A stretch of 64,000 nt of DNA from Tumebacillus sp. BK434 (GCF_004340785.1 NZ_SLXS01000005.1:232318-296317), one strand, 5' to 3'; shown: positions 17,046 to 25,474, numbered from the stretch's first letter. Notes: generated from the sequence alone by a model not told the origin. Translations and numbers: made by a program.

Positions 17046-17639
17046 TTATTGGATCTCTTTTTGAGCGCCCGCTTCGTAACCGTTGACGATCAGCTCGAGC
17101 TTGCCGTTTTCCGGGTCGAAGATCAGGCCGTGCACCGGCACGTCTTTCGGGATCAGCGGATTTTCGCGGATCGATTTGACGACTTCGGCGACGTTCTCAA
17201 TCGGATGGTGGAACGTGTCCACCCATTGCGACAAGGTGCCTTCGACCAGTTTGATCGCATCGGGCGAAATGCCGCGGTCGAGCATTTTTTCTTTGAGGCC
17301 GTCGGCGGTCGCCGTCGCCATGCCGCAGTCGAGATGACCGATGACGATGATCTCTTTGACGCCCAGCGCGTAGATCCCCATCACCAGCGACCGGATGACG
17401 ACGCCAAAGGGGGAAGCGAGCGTGTTGCCGGCGTTTTTGATCACTTTCGCTTCGCCGCGCTGAATGCCCATCGCCCCTTCCAAAAAGTCGACCAGCCGTG
17501 TATCCATACAGGTGAAGATCGCCAGCTCCTTGCTCGGGATCTTCGAGACCGGCTTGCGGTTCTGCCCCTGCAGTTTCTGCCATTCCTCGACGAATCCTTC
17601 GTTGGCTTCCAAGACTTGCTCCAAGATGGTTTTGTTCAT
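17046..17639 (-). CDS. Beta-class carbonic anhydrase
   Basis: This 197-residue enzyme interconverts CO2 and bicarbonate. The zinc ligands and partner residues are present: CMDTR near residues 44-48 and GHLDCG near 99-104. It is a compact beta-CA of the YtiB/YvdA kind. It follows the dUTPase gene by 14 nt on the same strand, so the two are probably cotranscribed. A C-terminal tail (EAGAQKEIQ) extends past the core fold. Confidence 0.92.
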   Translation of the reverse strand: MNKTILEQVLEANEGFVEEWQKLQGQNRKPVSKIPSKELAIFTCMDTRLVDFLEGAMGIQRGEAKVIKNAGNTLASPFGVVIRSLVMGIYALGVKEIIVIGHLDCGMATATADGLKEKMLDRGISPDAIKLVEGTLSQWVDTFHHPIENVAEVVKSIRENPLIPKDVPVHGLIFDPENGKLELIVNGYEAGAQKEIQ

Positions 17640-17653
17640 CTCTTACACCCCCG

Positions 17654-18139
17654 TTAGTATCCCTGTGCCTGACGCTGATGGTTAACTTCATTTTTTGCCA
17701 AATAGGCAGCTTCGATGTCGCCCGCCTGCAGGCCAAGCTGACCGCCCAGCCCGAGCAGTCCCGCCAGCAGAGCCTCCAGATCGCCCTGTGCGCGCGTGGC
17801 AGCCAGCCGGCTGCTCCGATCCATCAACTCGAGAAAAGACGCCGTGACGCTGTCTGCAGGAGCCGCTGCGGCCGGCTGCAGATCGGTATAGCCAAGCTCA
17901 AGAGCCAAACTGAGCGCAAAGTGCAGCACATCAACATACTCTTCTAAGATGATGTCGAGACCGGACGCCGGCTTTTTGCTCCAAAATTTAAAACATCTCG
18001 TCTCATTGGCGAGCTCCGCGAGTTCGACCTGCAGCGCGAGGAGTTTTTTCGGTACAAGATCCTGCCCGTGAAGTCCGTGCTCCGCTTTGATGCGGGCATC
18101 GAGTTCGCGCTGTAGAGTCAGCAGTTTATGTAGGTTCAT
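17654..18139 (-). CDS. Dimeric all-alpha dUTP diphosphatase
   Basis: I favour a start at ATG 18139 (161 residues); a TTG just before it is spaced slightly better from GGAGG. The motifs of the dimeric dUTPase family are clear: LLTLQRELDARI, ALQVELAELANETRCFKFWS with metal-binding Glu residues, and LEEYVDVLHFALSLALELG. It hydrolyses dUTP to dUMP and keeps uracil out of DNA. It precedes the carbonic anhydrase gene. Confidence 0.88.
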   Translation of the reverse strand: MNLHKLLTLQRELDARIKAEHGLHGQDLVPKKLLALQVELAELANETRCFKFWSKKPASGLDIILEEYVDVLHFALSLALELGYTDLQPAAAAPADSVTASFLELMDRSSRLAATRAQGDLEALLAGLLGLGGQLGLQAGDIEAAYLAKNEVNHQRQAQGY

Positions 18140-18189
18140 CAAACGTCGATCCCCTCCGCTCTCCATAGTATCATAAAATCAGCGATGGG

Positions 18190-18217
18190 AAGAAAAAAGG
18201 AAGGGGCCGCCCTTCCG
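18190..18217 (-). terminator. Terminator of the small membrane-protein genes
   Basis: The stem GGAAGGG/CCCTTCC is followed by a T-run on the minus strand. Confidence 0.75.
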
Positions 18218-18223
18218 AAGGTA

Positions 18224-18328
18224 TCAATCTTTTGATTTGGTCTGCGTAAACCGCCCGCTCCAGATAAAGAGCAGCATCATCAAGCCGACGAATACGAAGA
18301 TGCCACAAGCAAACAGCAACGGCCACAT
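18224..18328 (-). CDS. 34-aa membrane peptide, unknown
   Basis: The ORF starts with MWPLL and consists of one hydrophobic helix of about 22 residues followed by the polar tail TQTKSKD. GGAGGG lies seven bases before the ATG, strong support for translation. It follows a second membrane peptide gene by 54 nt. Small subunits of respiratory oxidases look like this, but no oxidase genes are nearby. Confidence 0.65.
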   Translation of the reverse strand: MWPLLFACGIFVFVGLMMLLFIWSGRFTQTKSKD

Positions 18329-18382
18329 ACACGATCCCTCCGCCTCGACGGGTCGTGCTGCTGAAACTGCCGGGACTTGCGT

Positions 18383-18529
18383 CTACGCGGTGAGGTCGTG
18401 CAGCGAATCGGATGTGTTGTGGATCTGAATCGGAGGAATCGTCTTCTCCGTCCGGTTGATCAGATAGACGCAGAGCCCGCAGGAGATCAAAAACAGCAGC
18501 GCAGCAACAGTACCCAGTCCGAATGTCAT
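18383..18529 (-). CDS. 48-aa membrane peptide, unknown
   Basis: The first 24 residues are a membrane helix (LGTVAALLFLISCGLCVYLI) and the rest is polar. GGAGGG lies seven bases before the ATG. It forms a two-gene unit with the 34-aa peptide, ending at a terminator. Family not recognised. Confidence 0.65.
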   Translation of the reverse strand: MTFGLGTVAALLFLISCGLCVYLINRTEKTIPPIQIHNTSDSLHDLTA

Positions 18530-18699
18530 GGTGAGTCCCTCCGTAATTGTGACAATTTTGTGTCTTCACTGTAACAAAAAGTTCGAAATTGCGCAACGAT
18601 CGTTGTACAGTGAACCTTGTCGAATGTACGCGGGTTCCTCTTTACTATACGTGGGACAAAACCAGAGTAGACGCGGGTTTATTGAGTTTTCTGAAATGT

Positions 18700-19179
18700 C
18701 TAGGAGTTCGGGATTTTGAAGAAAGTACCAGTTGCTGAGCCGATGATGTGGCCCGCTTCGTCATAAACGTGCGACTCCAGCACGGAGATCGTCCGGCCGT
18801 TTTTCTGAAATTTCGTCTTGCAGGTCAGCGTGCCGTGTTTGGCTTCTTTCAAAAATTTCACCTGCAGGTCCAGCGTGACCGTCTTGTGGGTCGTGCCGTT
18901 GACGACAAAACAGGTCGCGCCCATCGCCGTGTCGATAAAAGTGGACAATATGCCCCCGTGCAGCATCCCGTAGCGGTTGCTGATCTCCGGGCGCACCTCC
19001 ATCTTGTGAATAAACAGCTCACCGTCCTGGCCGGCGTACTGGTACGACATCAGCTCCTCGATGTAAGCGAGCGGGCTTTGGTTGGAGCGGATCTTCGCTT
19101 CGAGCAGACGCACCATAAACGCCTGGTCGTCCTCCGAAAGCGCGTCGAGCAAGGAGAGAATGTGTTCGCGGTGTTCCAT
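18700..19179 (-). CDS. PaaI-type hotdog thioesterase
   Basis: This 159-residue protein has the hotdog fold of PaaI-like acyl-CoA thioesterases. The signature NRYGMLHGGILSTFIDTAMG carries the His-Gly-Gly turn and the acidic catalytic residue. About 50 additional helical residues precede the fold. The acyl substrate is not predictable. It is monocistronic. Confidence 0.85.
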   Translation of the reverse strand: MEHREHILSLLDALSEDDQAFMVRLLEAKIRSNQSPLAYIEELMSYQYAGQDGELFIHKMEVRPEISNRYGMLHGGILSTFIDTAMGATCFVVNGTTHKTVTLDLQVKFLKEAKHGTLTCKTKFQKNGRTISVLESHVYDEAGHIIGSATGTFFKIPNS

Positions 19180-19373
19180 AGGGTGTGGCTCCTTTCAAGC
19201 TTTGTGACTGCTGATGGTAGAGGTCGGCGGAACGCACAAGAAGCACGATACGTCAAAGAACCCATCTCTAAATGGGATTTTGCGTCGTGCTTATCTCGTA
19301 TGCGCCCAGAAAGTAAAGGCGTAGGATTCCATATGCTCAGCCGCTACAGGTGGAGATGAATTCCATCCTAGCA

Positions 19374-19493
19374 TCAGGCGAGTAAGCCGTCAAACTCCGG
19401 TTGCAGCAGCGAATAGAGACAGGCGTCGTGATGCTGTCCGCTCTGGTGCAGATAGCCGCTCGGCATACGATGACCGATCGCAGAGCTCTTTGA
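19374..19493 (-). pseudogene. C-terminal remnant of a GNAT-type acetyltransferase
   Basis: An open frame without a start encodes GYLHQSGQHHDACLYSLL and PEFDGLLA before a TGA at 19374. This resembles the end of RimJ/RimL-like acetyltransferases, where a GQHHDACLYSLL-type strand follows the acetyl-CoA site. An in-frame stop at 19494 cuts it from any upstream part. The rest of the 19180-19534 gap shows no other gene. Confidence 0.5.
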
Positions 19494-19534
19494 TCAGCTT
19501 CATCGCACAATTCCTTCGCATCCCCTAGCGAAAT

Positions 19535-20269
19535 TCACAGTTCTTCAATCGCCGGAAACCCGGCCCGGCTCCACAGCCACAGCGGGGTATGGACATCGAT
19601 CGGGGCGATTCCGCTGCCCTGCAATGCTGCTTCCCACGCCTCGGCGACCTCTTGCCTGTCAACGGATGCACAAATGCCCAGCTTCGCGGTCGCTTGCAAG
19701 ATGTGCGTATCGGGCGCGATGGTGATCAATTCACGATACTTCCAGCTTACTCCTGCGTACGTCTCCAGCACGTAGAGCCAATAGTTAAAAATCTTCGGCC
19801 CTGAAAGGTACGGAAACTCTGCCTTTCTCGTGCCTTGCATGATCTGTTTGAGCACCGCAAGATCAGAGTCGGCCGACTCGATCAGTCCTGTCACATCACC
19901 GAGGGAAGAGGAGTTGGCGATTCCCGCAGCCACGCGTTGCCAGATCTCAGGATGGCGATTCGGCTGCAGGGCGACCCGGTGGTGCAGCAGGGCTTCTGCC
20001 AACTGCGCACGCCCGCTTTTCATAGCCTTGTGCGGCGTGAAGACCCAGCGCGTTTGCTCATCGCGGTAGGCGTTGGCGACCGCCTCCCAGAGCGAGTACG
20101 AGTTGCGCTGGTAGTTCAGAGCCATCGCCAGCGTCAAAACATCGGGCAGCTCCTGCTCCGGCACCACGCCAAGCAAAGCGTCCTCCGGCATCGTCTCGCC
20201 GCCGAGCAAGCCGGCTTGATGCATGCGGATCAGAGCTTGAATCGTCTGCAGAAAGTTATGCTTCCTCAT
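19535..20269 (-). CDS. Possible HhH-GPD-fold (DNA glycosylase-like) protein
   Basis: Starting at the ATG at 20269, inside the end of the upstream regulator gene (14-nt overlap), the product is 244 residues. It is not a family I know by name. The segment FPYLSGPKIFNYWLYVLETY followed by TIAPDTHILQATAKLGI resembles the helix-hairpin-helix plus catalytic Asp of DNA glycosylases (GPK and the D-T-H motif). No iron-sulfur cysteines are present. The regulator gene upstream probably controls it. DNA repair is an inference from the motif only. Confidence 0.55.
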   Translation of the reverse strand: MRKHNFLQTIQALIRMHQAGLLGGETMPEDALLGVVPEQELPDVLTLAMALNYQRNSYSLWEAVANAYRDEQTRWVFTPHKAMKSGRAQLAEALLHHRVALQPNRHPEIWQRVAAGIANSSSLGDVTGLIESADSDLAVLKQIMQGTRKAEFPYLSGPKIFNYWLYVLETYAGVSWKYRELITIAPDTHILQATAKLGICASVDRQEVAEAWEAALQGSGIAPIDVHTPLWLWSRAGFPAIEEL

Positions 20270-20978
20270 GTTTTTCCACCGGGATATAGATATCGAACGA
20301 ATTATTTGGCAGCGTAGGGTTGAATCGTTCGTCGAACAGCTCGATCCAGGGAAGTGACGCCACCCGCCGATAGCCATGCTGCTTCAGCCATGCGAAGATC
20401 CCATGAAACGTTTCATCCACCGATACCCGTTCCACCGAACCGACATGTGTGAAACACACATACTCATGCTCCGGCACCTCGACGCGAACCATTCCCTCCG
20501 GCACATCTGCGCCCTGCTCCACGCCCACCGTCACAGAATAGGTGAAGCCGCTTTCCCGATGCAGCGCCAGCCCCCTTTTGATGACCGGTGTGATGACTTG
20601 CGCCATCTCATCCGCTTTCGCCAGCAGCTGAAACCACAACCGCGGCACCAGCACTTCCGCTTCCCCGCGCGCGGTGTAAGGAGCGGTAAATTCATAGCCG
20701 ACCGCCTGATACGCCGGGAGCGTGAGCACTTGTCCTTCGAGGGTCGCGGCGGAAGTTGTCCGCAGCGCTGCGGGCAGCTCCACCTCGTTCAAGATTTGGT
20801 AGCCGCCATGCGCACCCGGTTCCGAATACAGCGGGACGCCCAGCTCGCCGAGCTCTTGCAGATAGCGCCACATCGTGCGATAGGAGACGCCCAACTCATC
20901 GGCCAGCTCGCGGACGGTAAATTTCTTTTTTCGGTTGACCAGCCTGATCAGCTCGATCAGCCGCTTGGACTTAGACAA
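20256..20978 (-). CDS. YafY/DeoR-type HTH regulator with GyrI-like effector domain
   Basis: This 240-residue protein has a TTG start with GGGTGGG upstream. It begins with a winged helix (FTVRELADELGVSYRTMWRY) and ends with a GyrI/AraC-effector-like ligand domain (WIELFDERF, FDIYIPVE). It is translationally coupled to the glycosylase-like gene. The divergent gene at 21081 is a stand-alone protein of the same ligand-binding fold. Confidence 0.82.
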   Translation of the reverse strand: MSKSKRLIELIRLVNRKKKFTVRELADELGVSYRTMWRYLQELGELGVPLYSEPGAHGGYQILNEVELPAALRTTSAATLEGQVLTLPAYQAVGYEFTAPYTARGEAEVLVPRLWFQLLAKADEMAQVITPVIKRGLALHRESGFTYSVTVGVEQGADVPEGMVRVEVPEHEYVCFTHVGSVERVSVDETFHGIFAWLKQHGYRRVASLPWIELFDERFNPTLPNNSFDIYIPVEKHEEA

Positions 20979-21080
20979 AAAAATCCCACCCTAGTCTGTG
21001 GAAGTATGACAAAGTTTGACCAGATTCACTGTTATGATAAATCCAGAGGGTAAAATTTGTAAAGGACAGGAGTGCTTGCC

Positions 21081-21569
21081 ATGAACATCACCATCGTGGA
21101 ACTGCCGGAGAAGAAGTTGATCGGCGTGAAGTTCGCCGGACCGTTTGACGTCTTGCCGATTGAAATGCCGAAGCTGTGGACAATCTTTTTGGAGCGCGTC
21201 GCGGAGATTCCTCAGGTCGTAGCAGGAGCGTATTATGAGATCAGCGATGAAGATTTCAAGCATAAAATCTACACCGAATACCTGACCGTCGAAGTCGAGC
21301 GTTTTGACACCATCCCCTACGGCATGCTCGCCTTCGCCCTTCCCGCTCGCCAGTATCTGAAAGCCACCCACCGCGGGCCGATGAGCAGCGTGCAGGACAC
21401 CTATCTGAATCTGTTCAAATGGATGAAAGAAAACGGGTATGAGCAAGACCTCTCCGCCCTCCGGATGGAGCGATATGATCGGCGCTTCCTCCCCACGGTG
21501 GACGATCATGCCCGGGAGGAGAATGAGTATGAGATTTTGATTCCGATCAAGTACGATACCCGACCATAA
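21081..21569 (+). CDS. Stand-alone GyrI-like (effector-binding) protein
   Basis: The ATG at 21081 has AGGACAGGAG eight bases upstream and gives 162 residues. The fold is that of the GyrI/Rob C-terminal ligand domain: FAGPFDVLPIEMPKLW, YEISDEDFKHK, MERYDRRFLP and EYEILIPIK. There is no DNA-binding part. Such proteins bind small lipophilic compounds or inhibit gyrase. It is divergent from a regulator with a related domain and may share ligands with it. Confidence 0.8.
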   Translation: MNITIVELPEKKLIGVKFAGPFDVLPIEMPKLWTIFLERVAEIPQVVAGAYYEISDEDFKHKIYTEYLTVEVERFDTIPYGMLAFALPARQYLKATHRGPMSSVQDTYLNLFKWMKENGYEQDLSALRMERYDRRFLPTVDDHAREENEYEILIPIKYDTRP

Positions 21570-21607
21570 AAAAGACCTGAGTCGGGTCGAATACTGAACT
21601 CAGGTCT
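21566..21607 (-). terminator. Terminator of the metallophosphoesterase gene
   Basis: Ten-bp arms AGACCTGAGT/ACTCAGGTCT are followed by TTTTTTA on the minus strand. It may also stop the convergent plus-strand gene. Confidence 0.85.
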
Positions 21608-21624
21608 GGTCTTGCTCAAATCAA

Positions 21625-22542
21625 TTAGGGATTGGGTAGCGTCGACTGTCCGACAAACACTTTGGACGGCGTTTTGTTGCTGCGTTTGATCGGGATTCGC
21701 TTAGGCGAGGAGACGATGCCATTGTTGACGGTAAACAGAACGATGCTGTTCGACCCAATCACCGCGCCGCCCTGCCCTTCCAGCACGTACGGGATTCCAT
21801 GAATCGTACTGGTCGCATAGGTGTGGACATGTCCAACCAAAACTTTTTGCATCTTGTTGCGATTCGCGCTGAGCGTGTTCATAAAATCGCGATTTTTTGG
21901 CTTGGACAACGAAAATCCATCCTCTTGTTTGAGCGTGAAAGTCGTGCCGTTGGTGCGCGTCCATGTTCCGGTGCGCGGCGGAACGTGCATCACAACGACC
22001 GCTTTGCTTCCGGCAGGAGTTGTGCGCAGCGACTCCTTCAAGAAAGGCAGCGCATTTCCCGACTGCTCGAATCCATAGTAACTCGCGTAATCCGAACTGC
22101 TCAGCGCTGAGCTGGGGCCGATATCGTTAAGCATCACGACCCGCAGTCGGGGGACGTCAATTCGATAGTTGAGCTGTGCGGAAATATACTTGCGATACAG
22201 ATTCAGAGGACCTGTGGGGCCTGTGCGTTCATGGTTGCCCGGTGCGATGAAGACGGGAATTTTGGAAGTGTCCATAAACTGGCTGATCTTCTGAGTGACA
22301 TATTGGAACTGCTGTTGCGTGCCGGAGAAGACCACATCGCCGCCGATCAAAATGAACAGCGGTTTGGGTGTCTGTCGGGCAGCCGTCTCCAGCGCGCCAA
22401 GGAAAATCTGAAAACGTGTGACCGCATCTGCTCGCGTCGTGCCCCAGTCGAACCAGCTGTCTCCGAAGTAGACAAACCGAAAGGCAGAAGACTTGGGCAG
22501 CGATTGCAGCAACTTGCGGGCTTTTTCATAGATCGGTGCCAC
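21625..22542 (-). CDS. Calcineurin-like metallophosphoesterase
   Basis: This 305-residue protein starts at a GTG preceded by GGGAGGTGA. The metal-binding motifs appear in order: FGDSWFDWG, LIGGDVVFSG, APGNHERTG, VVMHVPP and GHVHTYAT. The first motif has Trp-Phe-Asp where most family members have His (GDxH), so the first metal site is unusual. No signal peptide is seen. It lies 37 nt after a small-protein gene on the same strand. The substrate is unknown. Confidence 0.85.
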   Translation of the reverse strand: MAPIYEKARKLLQSLPKSSAFRFVYFGDSWFDWGTTRADAVTRFQIFLGALETAARQTPKPLFILIGGDVVFSGTQQQFQYVTQKISQFMDTSKIPVFIAPGNHERTGPTGPLNLYRKYISAQLNYRIDVPRLRVVMLNDIGPSSALSSSDYASYYGFEQSGNALPFLKESLRTTPAGSKAVVVMHVPPRTGTWTRTNGTTFTLKQEDGFSLSKPKNRDFMNTLSANRNKMQKVLVGHVHTYATSTIHGIPYVLEGQGGAVIGSNSIVLFTVNNGIVSSPKRIPIKRSNKTPSKVFVGQSTLPNP

Positions 22543-22579
22543 CGAATCACCTCCCTTCAGGCGAAATTTGTTTTTCGAC

Positions 22580-22774
22580 CTACAGTTTTACAGCCTTGAT
22601 GATGTCGAGTTTCTTGATGTTTCGAGTTCGGACTTGTCCGTTGCTGCCCATGTACTTCAGCGTGATGGAAGTTTGCGTTTCGGTCGTGACTTTGCCGTTG
22701 TAAATTCGAAACGACCCCATTGTGGTACCAGACACTTGAAGCCCATAACATGCGCCAACTTTAAAGTTCATCAT
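22580..22774 (-). CDS. Small beta-rich protein, unknown
   Basis: The ATG at 22774 follows GGGAGG by six bases and gives 64 residues. Alternating hydrophobic strands (VGACYGLQVSG, FRIYNGKVTTET, SITLKYMGSNGQ) suggest a small SH3-like barrel. Family not recognised. It is probably cotranscribed with the metallophosphoesterase. Confidence 0.65.
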   Translation of the reverse strand: MMNFKVGACYGLQVSGTTMGSFRIYNGKVTTETQTSITLKYMGSNGQVRTRNIKKLDIIKAVKL

Positions 22775-22860
22775 TCGTTTCCTCCCTTCCGTCGTTCTCC
22801 CTATTAGAAAATGCGAGATTATCCGTTCTTGAAACGGCAAGTGTACGCAACGATTGCGGA

Positions 22861-22903
22861 AAAAGAAAAACAAGCCAGCGCGGTATCCCGTGCGAGCTTG
22901 CCT
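22861..22903 (-). terminator. Terminator-like hairpin downstream of the UPF0060 gene
   Basis: Outer arms CAAGC/GCTTG enclose an inner CGG/CCG pairing, with T-rich sequence following on the minus strand. It resembles the hairpins at 28302 and 34717. Confidence 0.65.
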
Positions 22904-23003
22904 ATTTCTAGTGATTCGATAAAGTTACTTCCGCGGCACGGCTTGTTCGCAAAATCTAGAGTGGAGCTCGCGAAGACATGGAGGAGGAATGCGTGTCTCC
23001 TCA

Positions 23004-23330
23004 CTAATTTCTTGGTGCAAACAACATGATTGCAACGCCGATCATACAAATTCCTGCCCCAACCCAGTCGTACAAGTCGGGCGTTTTCTTATCTACCCAC
23101 CAACCCCAAAAGACTGCGAGTATGATAAACACCCCGCCATATGCGGCATAGACCCTGCCGAAGCTTGGGAAGTTCTGCATGGTCGGAATGATCCCGTACA
23201 GAATGAGAATCACACTCCCAGCCACCCCATACCAGAGTGGTTTGCTTTCGCGCAGCCAGAGCCACACCAGATACCCTCCGCCAATTTCCGCCAAACCTGC
23301 AACGATGAACAAAACGATGGCGCTAATCAT
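23004..23330 (-). CDS. YnfA-family (UPF0060) membrane protein
   Basis: This 108-residue protein has four membrane helices with the family landmarks GLAEIGGGYLVWLWLRE, GRVYAAYGGVFI and FWGWWVD. YnfA-like proteins are small-multidrug-resistance-type transporters of poorly known substrate. The start overlaps the end of the acetyltransferase gene by 8 nt, so the pair is translationally coupled. Confidence 0.9.
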   Translation of the reverse strand: MISAIVLFIVAGLAEIGGGYLVWLWLRESKPLWYGVAGSVILILYGIIPTMQNFPSFGRVYAAYGGVFIILAVFWGWWVDKKTPDLYDWVGAGICMIGVAIMLFAPRN

Positions 23331-23868
23331 GTGCTGGACATTCCGTTTCCGTTAAGAGGTCGAATCGCCATTCATTGCAGCGCATGAAGTTTCCTTTCGG
23401 GTATTCGAATTCGCGCTCCCCCATCCATGTAAATCCAAGCTGCTGACAGATCGCGTTCGATGCGAGGTTGTCAACAGACGGGAAGGCGTACATGTATTTG
23501 CGCTTCTGCTCCGATCTGGCTTGGGCAATGGCCGCTCTTGCTGCGGCACTCCCGACACCTTTTCCTTGATAGGGTGGCAACACCGCCCAGCCCATCTCGT
23601 ACGCATCCTCCTCGTTCCACACGCGTTCCCAATACCCGACAGTTCCAACCGCCGTCTGATCCACATTTGAAATGACACGAAACATTCGGCCCGTACCCGC
23701 TTCATTGATCGCAAGATAGTGCCGGTGGCGAGTCTGCAATTTTTGATCCGTCTCAGCTCCGCCCAAATGTTCCGTCATTTCCGGCGCATTGACTTGGCGC
23801 AGCAGATCCAGATCAGATTCTGTCCAAAGTTCGATCCGAACCGGCAATGCGTTTGTTCGGTTTGACAT
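23323..23868 (-). CDS. GNAT-family N-acetyltransferase
   Basis: The product is 181 residues. The acetyl-CoA loop is seen at LPPYQGKGVGSAAARAAI, and NAICQQLGFTWMGEREFEYP forms the C-terminal strands typical of RimJ/RimL-like enzymes. The acceptor is unknown. It is coupled to the YnfA-like gene; joint action in resistance is possible but not shown. Confidence 0.85.
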   Translation of the reverse strand: MSNRTNALPVRIELWTESDLDLLRQVNAPEMTEHLGGAETDQKLQTRHRHYLAINEAGTGRMFRVISNVDQTAVGTVGYWERVWNEEDAYEMGWAVLPPYQGKGVGSAAARAAIAQARSEQKRKYMYAFPSVDNLASNAICQQLGFTWMGEREFEYPKGNFMRCNEWRFDLLTETECPAHD

Positions 23869-24059
23869 CGCTCTTCACTCCCACTTGTATGATTTTTTCC
23901 CACGAACCAGAACACACGTTTCCATGGTAAACAATCTGTGTTTCGTTGTCAAAATTAGCAGGAGATTCATATTGGCATGGTAAACGTTTTGAGTCTGCTC
24001 GTGTTTGCTATACAATGGAATATGAGTTCTACAAATTCGGTGGCAAGGGGCGTAGCAAC

Positions 24060-24458
24060 GTGCAAATCACAACTTTTTTCATGTTTGAGGGCCAGGCAGA
24101 AGCGGCGATGAACTTTTATACTTCGATATTCGACAACTCCGACATCACAAGCATCTCGCGTTACGGAGCCGAGGGACCCGGTCCGGAAGGCAGTGTGCAG
24201 CAAGCGAGGTTTACACTGAATGGACAGTCGTACATGTGCATCGACAGCTTCGTCGCTCATGATTTTACATTTACACCGTCCATCTCCCTGTTTGTGACAT
24301 GTGATACGGAAGAGCAGGTCGATCGCGCCTATGAAAAGTTGTCTGAAGATGGCGCCGTATTGATGCCGCTGTCCGAGTATCCGTTTAGCAAAAAATTCGC
24401 CTGGGTGAAAGATAAATTCGGCGTGACTTGGCAATTGTCTCTGCTCTCGGAAAAGTAA
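24060..24458 (+). CDS. VOC/PhnB-type glyoxalase-fold protein
   Basis: I place the start at GTG 24060, nine bases after AAGGGG; upstream codons overlap a TATACA -10-like box. The 132-residue product begins QITTFFMFEGQAEAAMNFY and contains SISRYGAEGPG, MCIDSFVAHDFTFTPSISLF and KFGVTWQLSL, the PhnB-like vicinal oxygen chelate pattern. Members are often called 3-demethylubiquinone methyltransferase-like, usually without proof. Function is unknown. A perfect 12-bp hairpin follows. Confidence 0.85.
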   Translation: MQITTFFMFEGQAEAAMNFYTSIFDNSDITSISRYGAEGPGPEGSVQQARFTLNGQSYMCIDSFVAHDFTFTPSISLFVTCDTEEQVDRAYEKLSEDGAVLMPLSEYPFSKKFAWVKDKFGVTWQLSLLSEK

Positions 24459-24476
24459 ACAGCGTTTCGAAGATGC

Positions 24477-24505
24477 GAAGAACCCTCCATGTCGGAGGGT
24501 TCTTC
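24477..24505 (+). terminator. Hairpin terminator of the VOC gene
   Basis: Perfect 12-bp arms GAAGAACCCTCC/GGAGGGTTCTTC lie 19 nt after the stop; the following T-run is weak. Confidence 0.7.
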
Positions 24506-24610
24506 GCGATTCAAGTGCCTACCTAGTAGCGGGGAGAAACGGTGTCATCATCTACTTCGTTCCCCAGTGCACCATCTCTTTGGCAAGGAGACATGGGGGT
24601 GCATAAAATA

Positions 24611-24871
24611 ATGGAGCATCAAGTTCATCAGGAGAGAAGTGCGGTCATCATGAACTCACAAACGAGAAGGAACAGAATTGCGCAGCCGCAAGATCTACAA
24701 ACCAGATTTGCGGTGGCGTTTCTAACCTTATTTTTAGCAACTTTCTTTTTGGGGAAAACGGCTACTCCACAACTTGGGATCGGTCAAATCGTTCTCCTGT
24801 GGGGTCTGTTGGTGCCCGACCTGCGAAAGGCAGTTGTTATCTTGTTCGTCCTTTATTATTTCTTGAATTAG
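24611..24871 (+). CDS. Small two-helix membrane protein, unknown
   Basis: The ATG at 24611 has GGGGGTG nine bases upstream, giving 86 residues. Other in-frame starts at 24542 and 24650 are possible. A basic N-terminus (QTRRNRIAQP) precedes two membrane helices (FAVAFLTLFLATFFLG, IGQIVLLWGLLVP) and a hydrophobic end (VVILFVLYYFLN). Family not recognised. Confidence 0.5.
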   Translation: MEHQVHQERSAVIMNSQTRRNRIAQPQDLQTRFAVAFLTLFLATFFLGKTATPQLGIGQIVLLWGLLVPDLRKAVVILFVLYYFLN

Positions 24872-24937
24872 TCCGCTAGGATCTGCGTCCGTTTTTGATA
24901 TAAGTGATCGTAATTCGCAGTCGCGACAGGCTCGACA

Positions 24938-25345
24938 TTACTCATTCACCTGAACCGGGACTTTTGCAAGCACATACTTACGTGTCCACATCTCGGTGGT
25001 CACAATCAACTTTTGCCCATCTTTTTCAAAAAAGTAGCCGGAACCTTCCTGCTCCACAAAAGTCCATCCTTTGCCACGAATCATATTTTTAATGTGCTCA
25101 TACCCTTTTCCCTGGTCCATCTTCGTGAGATACCATTCATATTCGGTCGATTGATCAATAATAACTATAGATTCATTCGCAGCAGCTAACCGCCCGATTC
25201 CTTGTTCGATCTTTTGATCATCTACTGGAGCCAAGAGCTGTTTTTCTCTTACATTTTCAATACCATCAGATAGGTACACTCCCCCAAGTACCACTAGAAT
25301 CATGAAACCAGCGCCAAGAAGCATTTGTTTCCGCTTGGTTAACAT
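24938..25345 (-). CDS. Single-pass membrane or exported protein, unknown
   Basis: The product has 135 residues: a basic start (MLTKRKQ), one membrane helix (MLLGAGFMILVVLGGVYL), then an extracytoplasmic alpha/beta domain of about 105 residues. I see no catalytic motif and do not recognise the family. It lies downstream of the VanS-like kinase gene on the same strand, 129 nt away, and could belong to the same envelope operon. Confidence 0.6.
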   Translation of the reverse strand: MLTKRKQMLLGAGFMILVVLGGVYLSDGIENVREKQLLAPVDDQKIEQGIGRLAAANESIVIIDQSTEYEWYLTKMDQGKGYEHIKNMIRGKGWTFVEQEGSGYFFEKDGQKLIVTTEMWTRKYVLAKVPVQVNE

Positions 25346-25474
25346 TTCGATTTCACCTATCCCCTTTGAATAGATCGAATCAAAAATACCTTCTCTTCAC
25401 AGAAAACGAAGGTGACTTGTCTCTTTAAAACGAACTGTTAGTTCCTTGCTCTGTCCATTTCGTATCCGTTAACC

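Noticed and set aside
18171..18596. 141-codon open frame on the minus strand
   Set aside because: Two shorter frames in the same stretch have good ribosome sites and membrane-helix products; this one has Arg/Asp-rich low-complexity sequence and no site.
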